The translations under genes and the position numbers were made by a program. DNA of 7,825 nucleotides. It comes from Thaumarchaeota archaeon S13. GTDB lineage: Archaea; Thermoproteota; Nitrososphaeria; Nitrososphaerales; Nitrosopumilaceae. This document shows positions 6,274 through 7,825 of the stretch, one piece after another (position 1 is the first letter of the stretch; each line of letters opens with the position of its first letter). The notes below the pieces were generated by a model, which was not told the DNA's origin, ran no database searches, and saw only the letters and a program-made list of their open reading frames with translations. The stretch covers positions 1 to 7,825 of the forward strand of contig RHFA01000061.1 of NCBI GenBank assembly GCA_003724275.1. The letters are read 5' to 3'.

Positions 6274-6552
6274 GTGTCGCACACGGGCGTCGACGTGATC
6301 GACTTTCTGCTCCTCACGGCGTGGCCGGCCCTGGCCCTCCTGGGGATCGAGGGGATATCGCGCGCGGCTCGCGCGCCGCGCTGGGCCAAGCTCGCCGCGC
6401 AGGCCGCCGCGTCAGTCGCGTTTGCCGTGGCGTACGTGACGCTTCTGCCCGTGCCGCACTGGCTCACGTCGCTGGTCCTCGTCGCCCTCGCCGTCGCCCT
6501 CATCTACCAGGCGCGCCGCGCCCACATCGACCCCTCGCGCGTGCCCTACTAG
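6274..6552 (+). CDS. Small hypothetical membrane protein
   Basis: A 92-residue protein of unknown function with three hydrophobic stretches at about 9-27, 40-59 and 63-79. They are separated by a basic loop (RAARAPRWAK, 30-39), and a short basic tail follows. The frame stays open far upstream, but that part is Arg/Gly/Pro-rich and not protein-like. I chose the GTG at 6274 because a TATA-like block lies 29 nt before it; the GTG at 6295, seven codons later, is the alternative and leaves all helices intact. Its TAG stop overlaps the stop of the convergent AN1 gene. No family recognised. Confidence 0.6.
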   Translation: MSHTGVDVIDFLLLTAWPALALLGIEGISRAARAPRWAKLAAQAAASVAFAVAYVTLLPVPHWLTSLVLVALAVALIYQARRAHIDPSRVPY

Positions 6553-6770
6553 CGGCGCCGGCCAAAGAGCCGGCCCACGACGCCGCGGGACCTGGGCGCG
6601 TCGCGCACGACGCCGCGCTGGCCAAAGCGGCTCGAGCGAATCTGGCGGAGCTTTACGCAGCGGTGCTCCTCGGGGAGGCGGTGGTCGGCGCAGAACGGGT
6701 CGCGGCAATAGCTGCACTCAAAGGGCAGGTCGACCATGTCCCCACAGTACGCGCACGGCACGGGCTTCAT
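6549..6770 (-). CDS. AN1-type zinc finger protein
   Basis: A 73-residue protein with a complete AN1 zinc finger: C6-x2-C9-x9-C19-x2-C22-x4-C27-x2-H30-x5-H36-x-C38, which should bind two zinc ions. The remaining C-terminal half (39-73) is strongly basic and ends in GRLFGRRR, suggesting contact with nucleic acid or an acidic partner. Eukaryotic AN1 proteins work in ubiquitin and stress pathways; the role of the single-domain archaeal versions is not settled. The ATG at 6770 is chosen because the finger begins five residues later and a TATA box (CTTTAAG) is centred 28 nt upstream, implying a leaderless mRNA. It is divergent from the dehydrogenase gene and convergent with the small membrane protein. 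Confidence 0.88.
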   Translation of the reverse strand: MKPVPCAYCGDMVDLPFECSYCRDPFCADHRLPEEHRCVKLRQIRSSRFGQRGVVRDAPRSRGVVGRLFGRRR

Positions 6771-6794
6771 CGCGCCCCCCCGCGCGCCCTCTCC

Positions 6795-6801
6795 CTTAAA
6801 G
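6795..6801. promoter_or_regulatory. TATA box of the AN1 gene
   Basis: On the minus strand CTTTAAG is centred about 28 nt upstream of the AN1 start at 6770. Being nearly symmetric (CTTAAAG on the plus strand), it is also 27 nt upstream of an alternative dehydrogenase start at 6825, so it could serve both directions. Confidence 0.6.
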
Positions 6802-6813
6802 GCGTTCACAAAC

Positions 6814-6821
6814 GTATTTAG
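6814..6821 (+). promoter_or_regulatory. TATA-like element of the dehydrogenase gene
   Basis: GTATTTAG is centred about 32 nt before the ATG at 6849. This supports 6849 as the translation start and puts the in-frame ATG at 6825 upstream of the expected transcript start. Confidence 0.5.
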
Positions 6822-6848
6822 CGCATGGCGCGCGGGCGCGGGGCGGAA

Positions 6849-7589
6849 ATGCTCAAGGGCAAGGTAGCCGCAGTCACCGGCGCGAGCAGCGGGATTGGGC
6901 GCGCGACGGCCCTGGCCCTCGCGCGGGCAGGAGCGCGCGTCCTGGCCGGCGCGCGCCGCACGGACCGCCTCGAGGCCCTCGCCTCGGAGATAGGCGCCGC
7001 CGGCGGGGAGGCCCTCGCGCGGCCGCTGGACGTCACAGACCGCGCCTCGTGCGGGGCGTTTGTGGAGGCGGCGGCCTCGGAGTGGGGGCCAGTCGAGATA
7101 CTCGTCAACAACGCCGGCCTCATGCCGCTCAGCTTTGTAAAGAGGCTCAAGGTCGACGAGTGGGAGCGCATGGTCGACGTCAACATAAAGGGCGTCCTCT
7201 ACATGACGGCCGCGGCCCTGCCGGCGATGACGGCCGCAAGGTCTGGCCACATCGTCAACGTGTCGTCAGTCGCCGGCCGCCTCGTCTTTCCGGCAGGCAG
7301 CGTCTATTGCGGCACAAAGCACTTTGTCACGGCGTTCAGCGAGGGCCTGCGGCAGGAGCTCAGCGCGCGCTCGGGAATCCGCGTGACGTGCATCGAGCCG
7401 GGCGTCGTGGCCACGGAGCTGACAGGCACGATAACCGACGAGTCGCTTGCGTCCTTTGTCGAGGGCGCAAAAAAGATGGAGGCCCTCAAGTCCGAGGACA
7501 TTGCCGCGTCAATCCTCTACGCCCTAGGGGCACCGCCGCACGTCAACGTCAACGAGGTCCTCATTAGGCCGCGAGAGCAGGAGAGGTAG
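6849..7589 (+). CDS. Short-chain dehydrogenase/reductase (SDR), classical YdfG-like
   Basis: A 246-residue NAD(P)-dependent oxidoreductase of the classical SDR family, cytoplasmic. Visible motifs are TGASSGIG (10-17, dinucleotide binding), a basic ARR after the second strand (35-37) that favours NADPH, and DV (61-62) for the adenine ring. They continue with NNAG (87-90), catalytic N112, S140 in NVSSVAG, and Y153-x3-K157 in YCGTK. PGVVATEL (184-191) follows the active site. The sequence is closest to the YdfG-like group (COG4221) acting on 3-hydroxy acids or serine; the actual substrate cannot be read from sequence. I prefer the ATG at 6849 because the fold starts right after it (MLKGKVAAVTG) and a TATA element lies 32 nt upstream. 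An ATG at 6825 adds eight residues (MARGRGAE) and could be served by the TATA at 6795-6801. The frame continues after the TAG into the next gene. Confidence 0.93.
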   Translation: MLKGKVAAVTGASSGIGRATALALARAGARVLAGARRTDRLEALASEIGAAGGEALARPLDVTDRASCGAFVEAAASEWGPVEILVNNAGLMPLSFVKRLKVDEWERMVDVNIKGVLYMTAAALPAMTAARSGHIVNVSSVAGRLVFPAGSVYCGTKHFVTAFSEGLRQELSARSGIRVTCIEPGVVATELTGTITDESLASFVEGAKKMEALKSEDIAASILYALGAPPHVNVNEVLIRPREQER

Positions 7590-7634
7590 GGTTCACCGGC
7601 GCGCCTGGACGCCGCACAGATTGCGCTCGAGGAG

Positions 7635-7825
7635 ATGTCCGAGGCTCGCCGGCTCGAGGCCGATGACTCACCCGCGCCGCCTGACCCCTGGAGGTCAGAG
7701 CCCCCCATAGAGCTGCCGACGCGCCTAGAGTGGCACACCCTGCCGTCGCCGCCCGGCGGACCGGCGACGCTAATGCGGCTTGCGCGCTACGCCATCGGGA
7801 CGGGCATCATAAAGGGGCGCCACGA
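7635..7825 (+). CDS. Hypothetical protein, 3' end outside the window
   Basis: An open frame runs from the dehydrogenase stop to the window end and is the only long plus-strand frame there. From the ATG at 7635 it gives 63 residues: an acidic start, a Pro-rich linker (DSPAPPDPW, SEPPIELP), then a segment with LEWHTLPSPP and MRLARYAIGTG. Codons match the neighbouring genes (GCG, CTC, GAG, CGC). The 45 nt between the TAG at 7587 and this ATG also read as coding-like (ARLDAAQIALEE) but have no ATG, GTG or TTG start; only a CTG at 7605. No clear promoter is seen, so co-transcription with the dehydrogenase is likely. I do not recognise the family. Confidence 0.5.
   Translation, partial: MSEARRLEADDSPAPPDPWRSEPPIELPTRLEWHTLPSPPGGPATLMRLARYAIGTGIIKGRH

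Noticed and set aside
6556..6573. GCCGGC inverted repeat as a terminator
   Set aside because: It lies in the coding end of the AN1 gene (Gly-Arg-Leu-Phe-Gly-Arg codons), and the A/T content lies in its loop with no T-run after it.
7517..7738. Minus-strand open frame at the right end
   Set aside because: It is Ser/Arg/Gly-rich without motifs and overlaps the end of the dehydrogenase and the more coding-like plus frame.
1..7825. tRNA genes, insertion sequences, defence or secondary-metabolite genes
   Set aside because: No T-arm signature was found in the intergenic stretches, no transposase or terminal repeats apart from the edge palindrome, and every recognisable gene is housekeeping, structural or hypothetical.

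Overview
The window looks like a GC-rich (roughly two-thirds G+C) archaeal chromosome fragment, most likely from an ammonia-oxidising or sponge-associated member of the Nitrososphaerota (Thaumarchaeota). The evidence is a group II chaperonin of thaumarchaeal type, an archaeal GINS51 replication protein, an AN1 zinc-finger protein, TTAAA-type TATA boxes about 27-32 nt upstream of start codons (leaderless genes), and a large repeat-built surface protein. The lineage is inferred from protein sequence recognition; no marker RNA is present.

Layout: positions 1-86 are a perfect inverted repeat at the window edge, probably a fold-back assembly or amplification artefact. It lies on the broken 5' end of a large Ig-like-repeat surface protein (to 1785). 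A thermosome subunit gene (1833-3524) follows, with its own TATA box and an 18-bp palindrome between TATA and start. It is coupled by a GTGA overlap to a small three-helix membrane protein (3521-3823). Converging on this pair, with a 6-nt gap, is glnA (3830-5287, minus strand). glnA is divergent from a GINS51 gene (5355-5927, plus), and both appear to use one central TATA-like element.

From 5928 to 6273 there is no convincing gene, but the stretch is rich in inverted and direct repeats and could encode a structured RNA. Then come a small membrane protein (about 6274-6552, plus), a convergent AN1 zinc-finger gene (6549-6770, minus) whose stop codon interlocks with it in one CTAG, a divergent short-chain dehydrogenase (6849-7589, plus), and the start of another reading frame that leaves the window (7635 to the end).

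The content is mostly housekeeping: protein folding, nitrogen assimilation, DNA replication, plus small membrane and zinc-finger proteins. I see no mobile element, CRISPR array, defence system or biosynthetic cluster. The most interesting signals are regulatory: a GGCCG-N4-CGGCC dyad placed just downstream of the TATA boxes of both the thermosome and glnA genes; a shared divergent promoter; and a non-coding region in which one segment can pair with either of two flanking copies of a repeat. Seven of the eight complete stop codons are TAG.
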